Shown here: piece after piece, positions 48,200 to 57,674 of the stretch
Position numbering within the stretch: position 1 is the stretch's first letter
Layout of the letters: each line of letters opens with the position of its first letter
Assembly (NCBI RefSeq): GCF_002356415.1
Contig: NZ_AP018338.1
Span: 372,001-436,000 of the forward strand
Length of the DNA: 64,000 nucleotides
Source of the DNA: Streptococcus oralis subsp. tigurinus
GTDB lineage: Bacteria; Bacillota; Bacilli; Lactobacillales; Streptococcaceae
Reading direction: 5' to 3'
The notes under the pieces: model-generated
What the model was told of the DNA's origin: nothing
What the model saw: the letters and a program-made list of their open reading frames with translations, nothing else
The model's database searches: none
Program-made: the position numbers and the translations under genes

Positions 48200-49529
48200 T
48201 CGATATGGCCAGGAAAGTCGAGATTTACATGAAAGTCTAGAAGCTGCTGGCCTGTCCCATGTCACGGTTGTGATCGAGCCAGATGGCTTTCTCCCAGATG
48301 GGATTCTTTCTCCCTTTACCTACTATCTGGGTTACGAGTCGGGAAAAGCTCTTTATTTCAACCAAGTAGCCGTACCTGAGTTTTGGGAGATTGCGGGCAA
48401 TAACCAGTTTGCGCATATCCTAGAGGATTCTCGGGAGAGGGGCGTGATTCACTATGTGGATGCTCCTCAGGCCCGTTTGGTCAAGCAAGTCGACTGGAAG
48501 GACCTATCCGGCGGTATCTACCAAGCAGACCACTATAACCGATACGGAGCCTGCTTTGCCAAGACCACCTATAGTGCAGATGGACAGGCTATCCTGACCA
48601 AGTACCAGGATGCAAAGGGACAGGAAATTGTACTAGAAAACCATGTGACAGGCGATATCCTCCTAACCTTGCCCGGACAAGCCCTGCGCCATTTTAAAAA
48701 TCGAGTAGAATTCACGATTTTCTTTTTGCAAGACTTGGGAATCGACACTCGCCACCTTCTCTTTAATACTCTAGCCACCTCTTTCTTGGTCTCATACCAT
48801 TATCCAGATAAGACTGGACGGGATATTTTAGTCTGGCAAGAACCGCTAGATGATTGTCTTCCTGGAAATATGCAGTTGCTACTGGAGCAAGAGGGGCTGA
48901 GAGCTAAGCAGATCCTCATACCAGACAAGGCTACCTATGAACAGGCCTTGGCCTTGGCCAATCCAGCCTATCATGACAAGTTTGCCCATCTAGGTTATCA
49001 TTATCAGTTCAAAAGAGAAAACTTCGTTCGAGCAGATGCCTTGATTGTTACCAACTCAGATCAGATCGAGCATATCGAAACCCTGATTGAGTCCTTGCCA
49101 ATGGTGACCTTCCGAATCGCGGCAGTGACTGAGATGTCGTCCAAGTTGCTGACCTTGCTTTCTTATCCCAATGTCGTTCTCTATCAAAACGCTAGTCCGC
49201 AAAAGATTCGAGAACTCTACCAGCTGTCGGATCTCTATCTAGACATCAATTACGGAAACGAGCTTTTGGATGCTGTCCGTCAAGCCTTCGAGCACAATAT
49301 GCTCATCCTAGCCTTTGACCAAACAGCTCATAACAGACCTTACACAGCTCCAGAACACCTCTTTGATGTCCAGGCTGTTGGAGACATGATTGCGAAGATT
49401 CAAGAAGCTCTCAGCAGTCTTGACAAGATGGGCCAAGCCCTTGGACATCAAGGCCGCCATGCCAACTATGTGGACTTGGCTACTTACCAAGAGAGGATGG
49501 AAAGGATAATAGGGGATGGGCATGACTAA
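48183..49529 (+). CDS. gtfB: Adhesin glycosyltransferase chaperone subunit GtfB
   Basis: A 448-residue GT-B-like protein without its own catalysis; it holds partly glycosylated acceptor peptide for GtfA. The MIQLFDRYGQESRDLHESL start and the LYLDINYGNELLDAVRQAFEHN segment are characteristic. GAGGAGG precedes the ATG inside gtfA. asp4 overlaps its end by eight bases. Confidence 0.94.
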   Translation: MIQLFDRYGQESRDLHESLEAAGLSHVTVVIEPDGFLPDGILSPFTYYLGYESGKALYFNQVAVPEFWEIAGNNQFAHILEDSRERGVIHYVDAPQARLVKQVDWKDLSGGIYQADHYNRYGACFAKTTYSADGQAILTKYQDAKGQEIVLENHVTGDILLTLPGQALRHFKNRVEFTIFFLQDLGIDTRHLLFNTLATSFLVSYHYPDKTGRDILVWQEPLDDCLPGNMQLLLEQEGLRAKQILIPDKATYEQALALANPAYHDKFAHLGYHYQFKRENFVRADALIVTNSDQIEHIETLIESLPMVTFRIAAVTEMSSKLLTLLSYPNVVLYQNASPQKIRELYQLSDLYLDINYGNELLDAVRQAFEHNMLILAFDQTAHNRPYTAPEHLFDVQAVGDMIAKIQEALSSLDKMGQALGHQGRHANYVDLATYQERMERIIGDGHD

Positions 49530-49701
49530 AAAAGATTTATTTTACAAGGATGTCGAAGGACGCATGGAAGAGTTAAAGCAAGGAGCGCTTAAGAAAGAAA
49601 AGCCTACCCGAGGAGAAAAGATCAGTAAAACTTTCTCCATTTTACTCGGCATGCTCATCCTTCTTACCCTGATCTTTACATTATTAGGAATCTTGAGGTG
49701 A
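49522..49701 (+). CDS. asp4: Accessory Sec system protein Asp4
   Basis: A 59-residue protein with a charged N-terminal half (KKDLFYKDVEGRMEELKQ) and one C-terminal membrane helix (about 35-57), the layout of SecE. It is thought to stabilise SecY2. An earlier ATG (49516) directly abuts the AGGGG site; the ATG at 49522 has the proper spacing and the MTKKDLFYK start. Confidence 0.88.
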   Translation: MTKKDLFYKDVEGRMEELKQGALKKEKPTRGEKISKTFSILLGMLILLTLIFTLLGILR

Positions 49702-49706
49702 AATTG

Positions 49707-49928
49707 ATGGAAGTTTTGATGATTATAGGAATAATCCTAGCCGTCGCCTTAATTGTCCTGGTTCTCATCCAACCTCGCCAAAGCCAACTCTTTTCCATGG
49801 ATGCGACCAGCAATATCGGAAAACCAGGCTACTGGCAGAATAACCGCTTGGTAAAAATGGTGACCCTCTTGATTAGCCTAGCCTTGTTTGTCTTGCTCCT
49901 CGTTTTTATGATGGTGACCTATCAGTAA
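49707..49928 (+). CDS. asp5: Accessory Sec system protein Asp5
   Basis: A 73-residue protein with two membrane helices (about 1-20 and 48-70) joined by a polar loop, the layout of SecG; it is part of the SecY2 channel. The frame opens at GTG 49698, but GAGG eight bases before the ATG at 49707 favours the latter. It is the last gene of the accessory Sec operon. Confidence 0.85.
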   Translation: MEVLMIIGIILAVALIVLVLIQPRQSQLFSMDATSNIGKPGYWQNNRLVKMVTLLISLALFVLLLVFMMVTYQ

Positions 49929-49996
49929 GAACGCGGTACCATTCACAGATAGAGGATAATAGAGACGGGGAAAATACATCTAAACCGGAGGAACAT

Positions 49997-50143
49997 ATGG
50001 AAAAACAGATTAATGAGAAAATTATCGAAATCGTACATCAAGTCAACGATATGATTCCAGTTGAGTGGGATGATTTGTATCCCTTATACCAAGCAGGCTA
50101 CATTCCTTGCGGATATGCGGGTGGACAATATAAAGTCTTCTAG
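49997..50143 (+). CDS. Short YezG-like (DUF600) fragment
   Basis: A 48-residue frame with a good site (CCGGAGGAACAT before the ATG). Its first 28 residues (EKIIEIVHQVNDMIPVEWDDLY) match the N-terminus of YezG-family immunity proteins, which protect against polymorphic toxins and are normally about 150 residues. After that the sequence departs and stops at 50143. I see no toxin gene and no continuation in other frames, so it is most likely a truncated remnant; a genuine small gene is less likely. The rest of the gap to 50299 holds nothing recognisable. Confidence 0.55.
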   Translation: MEKQINEKIIEIVHQVNDMIPVEWDDLYPLYQAGYIPCGYAGGQYKVF

Positions 50144-50299
50144 CTTGAATTGTTATGAAAGTCAATCAGACTGTTGAGATATTCTGTGAATTTTAAAATA
50201 TGGCTAGTCGTGATAGGGATTCAGGTTCTACAGAAAATATCCCTGTCTTGATGATTCTAAGGGGAATGGTCAAATAATTTCCCTCCAAATACAAAACAC

Positions 50300-50329
50300 A
50301 AGAACCTCAGAGGAATTCTCTGAGGTTCT
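50300..50329. terminator. Hairpin terminator downstream of the exporter gene
   Basis: Perfect 12-pair stem AGAACCTCAGAG / CTCTGAGGTTCT with a five-base loop. It ends just after the minus-strand exporter gene; moderately T-rich flanks exist on both sides. Confidence 0.7.
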
Positions 50330-50336
50330 TTGCGTT

Positions 50337-51290
50337 TTAGTTTCCATATTTTTGGTAAAAATCAACCTTAACCTGGATAAAGGTTTCGGCTTCGCGTAGT
50401 AGCTGCAGGAGGGTGGCACGGGTTTCAAACTCCTCACGTGTTTTAGGGAGACTCCGGTTGCGGAAGACTTGCAGATAGCGTTCGATGTCATCAAGTAGGT
50501 CATGAGCAGGATTGGTCTGACTTAGCTGGGCAGCAATCTTAGCAAAGAGCTGGGCTAAAATCAAACTCTCACTTGCGGCCAGATGACAGGTATTGATCTG
50601 CTGGGCCATATTTCGCAGGATGCGACTTTGTCGCTGCCTCATCTCAAAGTAGTGGATGTGGTAGTCCGTTTGGTGAAAGAGATGGTCTGAGTGGTCCAAA
50701 TAGACCAGTTTGAGGGCTTCTTCAAGAAGCTCATCCAATTCGTCAACGAGTTGGGCTTGATTGCGCCCGTCTCCTCTTGATAGATAGTATTTAAAGCGAA
50801 GCAGGATGTCTTTTAACTTTTCTTCGACCTGAAGGTGATAGCTGTGAATGGCCTTTTCCCGAGAGGGCATGTAAAGGTTGACTAACAGAGCAAAGCTTGT
50901 CCCGATGAGAAAGAGGAGCACTTCATTGAGCAAGAGAGCTGGAGAAGTAGACTCCTGTACCAAGAGATGACCGACCAAGACACTGCTAGGTGTGATGCCG
51001 ATTTCCCAGCCCATTTTGTAAGCAAGAGGCACGTAGAGAGCCAGATAGAGGCCTAGACTCCAGATGTGAAAGCCGGTCAGCTGAAAGGCTAGAACGCCGA
51101 TAGCGAGCGCTAGGAGCATGGAAAAGAGGCGGTTACGGGCCAATTTTAGCGTACTTCTGCGCGTGTCAGAAAGGCTTAAGAGGGCGATAATGCCAGCTGA
51201 AACTGCTGATGATAAATCTAAAAAATAAGCGAGAAAACAAGCGAGGCAGGTCGCCAAGATCAGTTTTGTCGTACGTTGGGTGATAGACAT
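50337..51290 (-). CDS. Aromatic acid exporter family protein (ArAE/DUF939)
   Basis: A 317-residue protein: six membrane helices in residues 1-140 and a soluble helical domain in 145-317. The opening TKLILATCLACFLAYFL and the ALLSLSDTRRSTLKLARNRL segment fit the ArAE_1 (former DUF939) family related to FUSC-type exporters. The substrate is unknown. It begins 49 bases after the sstT stop on the same strand and may be co-transcribed. Confidence 0.82.
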   Translation of the reverse strand: MSITQRTTKLILATCLACFLAYFLDLSSAVSAGIIALLSLSDTRRSTLKLARNRLFSMLLALAIGVLAFQLTGFHIWSLGLYLALYVPLAYKMGWEIGITPSSVLVGHLLVQESTSPALLLNEVLLFLIGTSFALLVNLYMPSREKAIHSYHLQVEEKLKDILLRFKYYLSRGDGRNQAQLVDELDELLEEALKLVYLDHSDHLFHQTDYHIHYFEMRQRQSRILRNMAQQINTCHLAASESLILAQLFAKIAAQLSQTNPAHDLLDDIERYLQVFRNRSLPKTREEFETRATLLQLLREAETFIQVKVDFYQKYGN

Positions 51291-51339
51291 GAGAATTTCC
51301 TAAACTAATAGAATCAAGTGTTTAACGAGGAGTCAGAGA

Positions 51340-52551
51340 CTAGGGGCGAAGTTTTCGGTTTGTAGCATACTCGGCAACCGCTGTAAAGAGGACATCTGTT
51401 GAAGAGTTCAGGGCTGTTTCACAGGAGTCTTGAACGACCCCAATCACAAATCCGACTCCGACAACCTGCATAGCCAAGTCGTTGGAAATTCCAAAGAGGC
51501 TACAAGCCACAGGAATGAGGAGAAGGGATCCCCCAGCGATTCCAGAGGCACCGCAGGCAGAAATGGCAGCCACGACACTGAGCACAAATGCTGTCCCAAA
51601 GTCTACCGAGATTCCGAGTGTATTGACGGCAGCTAGAGTCAGGACATTTATGGTAACAGCAGCGCCAGCCATATTGATGGTCGAACCAAGCGGGATGGAG
51701 ACAGAGTAGGTGTCAGGATTCAGTCCCAAGTCTTGGCAGAGTTTCATATTGACAGGGATATTGGCGGCAGAGCTACGAGTGAAAAAGGCTGTAATACCAC
51801 TGACACGTAGACATTTCAAAACAAGGGGATAGGGATTTTTCCTCATAAAGAGAAAGGCGATGAGCGGGTTGATGATGAGGGCAACAAAGGCCATGGTAGC
51901 AATCAAGAGTCCTAGGAGGACACCGTAGTTGGCCAGACTGGCAATACCCTTGTCTGAGATGGTCTTAAACACCAAGCCTAAAATTCCAAAAGGAGCTAGA
52001 TTGATAATCCATTCCACGATTTTAGAGGTGACATCTGCCATGGTTCTCAGTAATTCTTTACTGTGTTTACTTGCCTCTCTCATAGCCAGACCAAAGACGA
52101 CTGCCCAAGAGAGAATCCCGATATAGTTGGCTTCAACAATGGCATTCAAGGGATTATCCACCAGTTTGAGCAAGAGGTTGCTGAGGACTTGACCGATACC
52201 GTCAGGAGCAGCAACTTCTGTATTTGCGCTGGTCAGGGTGATTTGCACAGGCAGTAAGAAACTAGCTAGAACGGCTACTAATGCAGCAGCAAAGGTTCCA
52301 AGCAAGTATAGGAAGATAACCGTCTTCATATTGGTGTTTTGTCCCTTTTGGTGTTGGGAAAGGGCATTGGCAACAAGAGCAAAAACCAAAATAGGAGCGA
52401 TGGCTTTCAATCCGCCTACAAAGAGGTCTCCAAGCAGACCAATTCCTGTAAGGTTTGGAAAGAGCATCCCTAATGTCGCTCCCAAAATCATTCCAATAAG
52501 GATTCGTTTGATGAGGCTTGCCTTGGTCCAGGCTCTAATGATTCGTTTCAT
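51340..52551 (-). CDS. sstT: Serine/threonine:sodium symporter SstT
   Basis: A 403-residue DAACS-family transporter taking up serine and threonine with sodium. The second hairpin motif ([16 protein letters not shown]) and the ligand/sodium region ([17 protein letters not shown], then [19 protein letters not shown]) are intact. The frame extends to 52566, but AAGGAG lies before the ATG at 52551, so I use that. It has a strong promoter of its own. Confidence 0.94.
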   Translation of the reverse strand: MKRIIRAWTKASLIKRILIGMILGATLGMLFPNLTGIGLLGDLFVGGLKAIAPILVFALVANALSQHQKGQNTNMKTVIFLYLLGTFAAALVAVLASFLLPVQITLTSANTEVAAPDGIGQVLSNLLLKLVDNPLNAIVEANYIGILSWAVVFGLAMREASKHSKELLRTMADVTSKIVEWIINLAPFGILGLVFKTISDKGIASLANYGVLLGLLIATMAFVALIINPLIAFLFMRKNPYPLVLKCLRVSGITAFFTRSSAANIPVNMKLCQDLGLNPDTYSVSIPLGSTINMAGAAVTINVLTLAAVNTLGISVDFGTAFVLSVVAAISACGASGIAGGSLLLIPVACSLFGISNDLAMQVVGVGFVIGVVQDSCETALNSSTDVLFTAVAEYATNRKLRP

Positions 52552-52580
52552 AGCAGTCTCCTTCAAATGTATTGTTTATA

Positions 52581-52609
52581 ATTATAGTATAAATATGCTA
52601 TAGAGGCAA
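52581..52609 (-). promoter_or_regulatory. sstT promoter
   Basis: Minus-strand TTGCCT (52604-52609), 17-base spacer, TATAAT (52581-52586). Confidence 0.82.
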
Positions 52610-52700
52610 GTGATATTTTGAAAATAGGAACAATAATTGAATAATTATGAAAGAAAAGAGAAGGGCGATTTTATGGTATAATAGGGAAAAGGAGTTTTAT

Positions 52701-53261
52701 ATGCAAGATTTTTTTCAACGCTATTTTGATAAAATTGATTTAACAACCATATTAGAGAATCTCTTAACCAAGGTGATTTCTCTTTTGATTTTGTTTTTGC
52801 TATTTTATATAGCTAAAAAGATGCTTCATGCAACTGTCCGAAAGATTGTCAAACCCTCACTTAAATTTTCCAATCGAGATGCAGGAAGACAAAAAACCAT
52901 CTCCCGTTTGCTGGAGAATGTCTTTAACTACATTCTTTATTTCTTTTTGCTCTACTGTATCCTGTCTATTTTAGGACTGCCAGTTTCTAGCCTCCTTGCT
53001 GGTGCGGGGATTGCCGGGGTGGCCATTGGTATGGGGGCACAAGGTTTTCTATCTGATGTTATTAATGGTTTCTTCATCCTCTTTGAACGCCAGCTTGATG
53101 TGGGTGATGAAGTGGTCCTCACAAATGGACCGATTACCGTCTCTGGAAAGGTCGTTAGTGTAGGAATCCGTACAACACAACTGCGCGGTGATGATCAAGC
53201 TCTTCACTTTGTTCCTAACCGCAATATTACCGTTGTTAGTAATTTATCCCGTGCTGAATAG
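52701..53261 (+). CDS. Short MscS-type mechanosensitive channel
   Basis: A 186-residue protein with three membrane segments and the MscS pore helix (AGAGIAGVAIGMGAQGFLSDVINGFFIL), followed by the beta domain up to VPNRNITVVSNLSR. MscS proteins open under membrane tension and release solutes in osmotic downshock. The usual C-terminal alpha-beta domain (about 100 residues) is missing; the stop is clean and no continuation follows. The frame is open to 52647, but the ATG at 52701 has AAGGAG, and the extended -10 (TGG-TATAAT, 52674-52682) lies between the two. Confidence 0.86.
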   Translation: MQDFFQRYFDKIDLTTILENLLTKVISLLILFLLFYIAKKMLHATVRKIVKPSLKFSNRDAGRQKTISRLLENVFNYILYFFLLYCILSILGLPVSSLLAGAGIAGVAIGMGAQGFLSDVINGFFILFERQLDVGDEVVLTNGPITVSGKVVSVGIRTTQLRGDDQALHFVPNRNITVVSNLSRAE

Positions 53262-53318
53262 TCCGACTATTTTAGCAGATTTGTGGTACAATAGAAGGAG
53301 TTTGGTAAAGGAGAGAGT

Positions 53319-54227
53319 ATGCTATTTGTAGAGAAAAAACTAGGTCACGATCGTACTTGGATAGACCTTGATGTGGATAAGATTAAAAATATGGAAGATC
53401 TTTCTGATATCTATGGATTGGACAAGGAAACCATCGAGTATGCTCTGGATAGAAATGAACGAGCCCACATGGATTATAACCGTGAAACGGAGACGGTAAC
53501 CTTTATTTATAATGTTCTTGACTTAGAAAAAGACAAAGAATATTATGAAGCGATTCCGATGACCTTTATCGTTGAAAAACAACGGCTGATTACTATCAGC
53601 AATCACAAGAATACTTATGTGATTAAACGCATGGCAACCTACCTTGAAAGCCATGAAATTATTTCAATCTACAAATTTCTTTTTGCCAGTTTAGAGATTA
53701 TTAGCAATGCTTACTATCCAGTTATTGAAGAGATGGATAAAAGTAAGGATGAAATCAGTGCACTTCTTCGTCAAAAAACAACTAAAAAAAATCTTTTCGC
53801 CCTCTCTGACTTGGAAACTGGTATGGTTTACCTGACAGCTGCTGCTAAACAAAATCGTCTCCTCTTGGAACACATTCAAGGGCATGCACTTTATCGCAAT
53901 CTTAATGAGGTGGAAAGAGAGCAGTTTGACGATGCTATGATTGAAGCCCATCAGTTGGTTTCAATGACAGATTTGATATCTCAAGTCTTGCAACAACTCT
54001 CAGCCTCTTACAATAACATCCTAAATAATAATCTGAATGATAATTTGACAACTTTGACAATTATCTCAGTCTTGCTAGCTATCCTTGCGGTTATTACAGG
54101 ATTTTTCGGAATGAATGTTCCCTTACCGTTTACAGATGAACCAAATGCTTGGATTTATATTTTGATAGCTAGTCTCATTTTATGGGCAGTCTTAGCTCAA
54201 TGTTTAAAGAAAATTGCTAGAAATTAA
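53319..54227 (+). CDS. CorA-family divalent cation transporter
   Basis: A 302-residue protein with a large cytosolic N-terminal domain (1-235) and two C-terminal membrane helices. The GMN signature that forms the selectivity filter is in FFGMNVPLPF at the end of the first helix. It should carry magnesium or a similar ion. An extended -10 (TGG-TACAAT, 53284-53292) lies before it. Streptococci often have more than one CorA-like protein, so I give no symbol. Confidence 0.9.
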   Translation: MLFVEKKLGHDRTWIDLDVDKIKNMEDLSDIYGLDKETIEYALDRNERAHMDYNRETETVTFIYNVLDLEKDKEYYEAIPMTFIVEKQRLITISNHKNTYVIKRMATYLESHEIISIYKFLFASLEIISNAYYPVIEEMDKSKDEISALLRQKTTKKNLFALSDLETGMVYLTAAAKQNRLLLEHIQGHALYRNLNEVEREQFDDAMIEAHQLVSMTDLISQVLQQLSASYNNILNNNLNDNLTTLTIISVLLAILAVITGFFGMNVPLPFTDEPNAWIYILIASLILWAVLAQCLKKIARN

Positions 54228-54241
54228 AAAAAGGAGCCAGA

Positions 54242-54769
54242 ATGGCGATTGAAAACTATATGCCAGATTTTGCTGTGGAAGCAGTCTATGATCTGACAGT
54301 CCCAAGCCTGCAAGCGCATGGTATCAAGGCTGTTTTGGTCGATCTGGACAATACCCTCATTGCTTGGAACAACCCTGATGGGACGCCAGAGATGAAGCAA
54401 TGGCTACATGACCTTCGGGACGCGGGCATTCGCATTATCGTGGTCTCAAATAATACCAAAAAACGAGTTCAACGCGCAGTTGAGAAATTTGGGATTGATT
54501 ACGTTTATTGGGCCTTGAAGCCTTTCACATTTGGGATCGACCGTGCCATGAAGGAATTTCACTATGAAAAAAATGAAGTGGTCATGGTCGGCGACCAACT
54601 CATGACGGATATTCGCGCAGCCCATCGTGCGGGTATTCGCTCGATCTTAGTCAAACCCTTGGTCCAACATGACTCGATCAAAACGCAGATTAACCGAGCT
54701 CGCGAGCGCCGTGTCATGCGAAAAATCACTGAAAAGTATGGACCGATTACATATAAAAAAGGAATTTAA
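54242..54769 (+). CDS. yqeG: YqeG family HAD phosphatase
   Basis: A 175-residue HAD-IIIA phosphatase. The nucleophile motif is DLDNTLIAW (about residue 33) and the acidic metal motif is GDQLMTDIRAA (about 118). The family hydrolyses sugar or lipid phosphates (phosphatidylglycerophosphate in relatives). It opens the conserved yqeG-yqeH-yhbY-nadD-yqeK-rsfS cluster; yqeH starts two bases after its stop. Confidence 0.92.
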   Translation: MAIENYMPDFAVEAVYDLTVPSLQAHGIKAVLVDLDNTLIAWNNPDGTPEMKQWLHDLRDAGIRIIVVSNNTKKRVQRAVEKFGIDYVYWALKPFTFGIDRAMKEFHYEKNEVVMVGDQLMTDIRAAHRAGIRSILVKPLVQHDSIKTQINRARERRVMRKITEKYGPITYKKGI

Positions 54770-54771
54770 CT

Positions 54772-55878
54772 ATGGAAGAAATTCTCTGTATTGGTTGTGG
54801 AGCAACCATTCAGACGACAGACAAGGCTGGTCTTGGTTTCACTCCCCAGTCGGCACTTGAAAAAGGTTTGGAGACTGGAGAAGTTTATTGCCAACGCTGT
54901 TTCCGTCTCCGCCACTACAATGAAATCACAGATGTCCAGTTGACGGACGATGATTTTCTCAAACTCTTGCACGAGGTGGGAGACAGTGATGCCTTAGTGG
55001 TCAATGTCATTGACATCTTTGACTTCAATGGATCAGTTATCCCAGGCTTACCGCGCTTTGTATCGGGCAATGATGTCCTCTTGGTCGGAAATAAAAAAGA
55101 TATCCTGCCCAAGTCAGTTAAACCGGGCAAGATTAGCCAGTGGCTCATGGAACGTGCCCACGAAGAAGGACTTCGTCCAGTTGATGTGGTTTTAACTTCA
55201 GCCCAAAACAAGCATGCTATTAAGGAAGTCATTGACAAGATTGAACACTACCGTAAGGGCCGTGATGTCTACGTAGTTGGGGTAACCAACGTTGGAAAAT
55301 CAACTCTCATCAACGCTATTATCCAAGAAATCACAGGTGACCAAAATGTCATCACGACTTCGCGTTTTCCGGGAACAACCTTGGACAAGATTGAGATTCC
55401 GCTCGACGACGGATCTTATATTTACGATACGCCAGGGATTATCCACCGCCACCAGATGGCCCACTACTTGACGGCCAAAAACCTCAAGTATGTCAGCCCT
55501 AAAAAGGAAATCAAGCCCAAAACCTATCAGCTTAACCCTGAACAAACCCTGTTTCTAGGTGGTCTCGGACGCTTTGACTTTATATCAGGAGAAAAACAAG
55601 GATTTACTGCTTTTTTTGACAACGAACTCAAACTCCACCGTACCAAGCTAGAAGGCGCTAGTGCCTTCTATGACAAGCACCTCGGAACCCTTCTCACACC
55701 ACCAAATAGCAAGGAAAAAGAAGATTTCCCAAAACTAGTCCAGCAGGTCTTTACCATTAAGGACAAGACAGACCTGGTCATCTCAGGACTAGGCTGGATC
55801 CGCGTAACAGGCACTGCCAAAGTCGCCGTCTGGGCACCAGAAGGCGTCGCCGTCGTCACACGAAAAGCCATTATTTAA
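54772..55878 (+). CDS. yqeH: Ribosome biogenesis GTPase YqeH
   Basis: A 368-residue circularly permuted GTPase needed for 30S assembly. The N-terminal zinc finger has C-x2-C twice (CIGC, CQRC). The G motifs occur in permuted order: NKKD (about residue 102) before the P-loop GVTNVGKST (about 165) and DTPG (about 222). It is followed by a structured intergenic element, not directly by yhbY. Confidence 0.95.
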   Translation: MEEILCIGCGATIQTTDKAGLGFTPQSALEKGLETGEVYCQRCFRLRHYNEITDVQLTDDDFLKLLHEVGDSDALVVNVIDIFDFNGSVIPGLPRFVSGNDVLLVGNKKDILPKSVKPGKISQWLMERAHEEGLRPVDVVLTSAQNKHAIKEVIDKIEHYRKGRDVYVVGVTNVGKSTLINAIIQEITGDQNVITTSRFPGTTLDKIEIPLDDGSYIYDTPGIIHRHQMAHYLTAKNLKYVSPKKEIKPKTYQLNPEQTLFLGGLGRFDFISGEKQGFTAFFDNELKLHRTKLEGASAFYDKHLGTLLTPPNSKEKEDFPKLVQQVFTIKDKTDLVISGLGWIRVTGTAKVAVWAPEGVAVVTRKAII

Positions 55879-55931
55879 ACACAGAAAGGAAAGAGTTATA
55901 TATAAAGGCGAGCATTGCGAGCCCATAACGA

Positions 55932-56064
55932 ATACTTTTCGCCGTGGTGTCAGTTGGTACAAGGAGTTGTATCAACTGCGGAAAATCTGAGACCTTAGGC
56001 TCAGATTTTAGTCATGAAAGTCCGAAGGACTTTGCTGACGTCCGTAACCACTTCAGAAAAGTAT
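55932..56064. repeat. Structured 133-bp element with inverted ends
   Basis: Ends are ATACTTTTC and GAAAAGTAT, an exact inverted repeat. Inside them pair GTGG (55944-55947) with CCAC (56048-56051) and GTCAG (55949-55953) with CTGAC (56035-56039). Three hairpins fill the middle: TTGGTAC / GTATCAA, AAAATCTGAG / CTCAGATTTT and AAAGTCC / GGACTTT. The whole could fold as a multibranched cloverleaf. It may be a small non-autonomous mobile element or an RNA processing element in the yqeH-yhbY transcript; I cannot assign it to a known family. Confidence 0.6.
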
Positions 56065-56089
56065 AAAAAGAAACTCTTTTAAAGAGAAT

Positions 56090-56401
56090 ATGTCATTAAC
56101 ATCAAAACAACGTGCCTTCCTCAACAGCCAGGCACATACCCTCAAACCCATCATCCAAATCGGTAAAAATGGACTTAACGACCAAATCAAAACCAGCGTT
56201 CGCCAAGCTCTTGACGCCCGTGAATTGATTAAAGTTACGCTCTTGCAAAACACAGATGAAAACATCCACGAAGTAGCTGAAATCTTGGAAGAAGAAATTG
56301 GTGTGGATACAGTCCAAAAAATCGGACGCATCTTGATTTTGTATAAACAATCCAGCAAGAAAGAAAATCGCAAGATTTCTAAAAAAGTCAAAGAAATCTA
56401 A
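56090..56401 (+). CDS. yhbY: YhbY family RNA-binding protein
   Basis: A 103-residue CRM-domain protein that binds pre-50S ribosomes. The GxxG-type loop is in IQIGKNGLND (about residues 21-30), and the opening LTSKQRAFLNSQAHTLKP is typical. The C-terminus is lysine-rich. It begins 26 bases after the structured element, with AAAGAGAAT before the ATG. Confidence 0.92.
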   Translation: MSLTSKQRAFLNSQAHTLKPIIQIGKNGLNDQIKTSVRQALDARELIKVTLLQNTDENIHEVAEILEEEIGVDTVQKIGRILILYKQSSKKENRKISKKVKEI

Positions 56402-56451
56402 AACCTACTCCAGACAACTGTTTTTACAGAGAATTAAAGGAAGACGAGCCT

Positions 56452-57081
56452 ATGGCAATCGAATTATTGACTCCCTTTACCAAGGTAGAGTTGGAGCCAG
56501 AAATCAAGGAGAAAAAACGCAAACAAGTCGGGATTCTAGGGGGGAATTTTAATCCCGTTCATAATGCCCATCTTATCGTTGCGGACCAAGTCCGACAACA
56601 GTTGGGACTGGACCAAGTCCTGCTTATGCCCGAATACCAACCTCCTCATGTAGATAAAAAGGAAACCATCCCCGAGTACCATAGGCTCAAGATGCTTGAA
56701 TTGGCAATAGAGGGGATTGAAGGTCTAGCCATTGAAACCATTGAGTTAGAGCGCAAGGGCATTTCCTACACCTACGACACCATGAAGATTTTGACAGAGA
56801 AACATCCAGACACGGATTATTACTTCATTATCGGGGCTGATATGGTGGACTATCTGCCTAAATGGTACCGAATTGATGAGCTGGTCGACATGGTTCAGTT
56901 TGTTGGAGTTCAGCGCCCACGCTACAAGGCAGGGACTTCCTATCCAGTTATCTGGGTGGATGTGCCTCTCATGGACATCTCGTCCAGCATGGTGCGTGAC
57001 TTCATTGCTCAAGGTCGGAAACCTAACTTTCTCCTACCTCAGCCAGTGCTAGACTACATCGAGAAGGAGGGGCTTTACTGA
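56452..57081 (+). CDS. nadD: Nicotinate-nucleotide adenylyltransferase
   Basis: A 209-residue nucleotidyltransferase that makes deamido-NAD from nicotinate mononucleotide and ATP. The [11 protein letters not shown] motif (about residues 25-35) is the HxGH site, and [14 protein letters not shown] near the end is the ISSTxIR motif. An extra 15-20 residues at the N-terminus are usual in streptococci. It overlaps yqeK by one base. Confidence 0.95.
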   Translation: MAIELLTPFTKVELEPEIKEKKRKQVGILGGNFNPVHNAHLIVADQVRQQLGLDQVLLMPEYQPPHVDKKETIPEYHRLKMLELAIEGIEGLAIETIELERKGISYTYDTMKILTEKHPDTDYYFIIGADMVDYLPKWYRIDELVDMVQFVGVQRPRYKAGTSYPVIWVDVPLMDISSSMVRDFIAQGRKPNFLLPQPVLDYIEKEGLY

Positions 57082-57674
57082 TGGCATACCAAGACTATAT
57101 CAACTGTTCCCGAGAGGCTTTGTTGGAAAAAATGGCAGAGCTTCTGCCTGAAAAACGTTTAACCCATTGTTTGGGGGTGGAGCGTGCAGCCATAGAACTT
57201 GCCCAGCGATTTGAAGTCGATGCTGAGAAAGCTGGTCTAGCAGGCCTTCTTCATGATTATGCTAAAAAGCTGTCAGATCAGGAATTTCTAGACTTGATTG
57301 ACCGTCATCAGCTAGACACTGATCTCAAAAACTGGGGCAATAATGTCTGGCATGGTATGGTTGGCATCTACAAGATTCAGGAAGATTTGGATTTGCATGA
57401 TCCAGAAATCCTGCGAGCTATTGAAATCCATACAGTCGGAGCTGGTCAGATGACCGATCTAGATAAAGTCATCTACGTCGCAGATTATATCGAGCACAAT
57501 CGTGCCTTTCCAGGAGTGGATGTGGCGCGTGAAATTGCGGAGCTATCGCTCAATAAGGCAGTGGCCTACGAAACAGCTCGTACCGTGGAGCATTTAGCTC
57601 ATCAGGGATTTCCCATCTATCCCCAAACCCTTGAAACCTATAACGCCTTTGTGCACTATTTGAAAGAGGACTAA
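57081..57674 (+). CDS. yqeK: HD-domain hydrolase YqeK
   Basis: A 197-residue HD-superfamily protein; members hydrolyse diadenosine tetraphosphate (Ap4A). The metal site is visible in H42 ([12 protein letters not shown] region), HDYAK, and later IHTVG and DYIEHNR. It is coupled to nadD by a one-base overlap; the next gene starts directly after its stop. Confidence 0.93.
   Translation: MAYQDYINCSREALLEKMAELLPEKRLTHCLGVERAAIELAQRFEVDAEKAGLAGLLHDYAKKLSDQEFLDLIDRHQLDTDLKNWGNNVWHGMVGIYKIQEDLDLHDPEILRAIEIHTVGAGQMTDLDKVIYVADYIEHNRAFPGVDVAREIAELSLNKAVAYETARTVEHLAHQGFPIYPQTLETYNAFVHYLKED

Noticed and set aside
55910..56090. tRNA or known small RNA in the yqeH-yhbY gap
   Set aside because: The cloverleaf-like pairing lacks tRNA features (no T-loop GTTCGA, no acceptor stem of 7 pairs with a discriminator), so it is reported only as a structured element.
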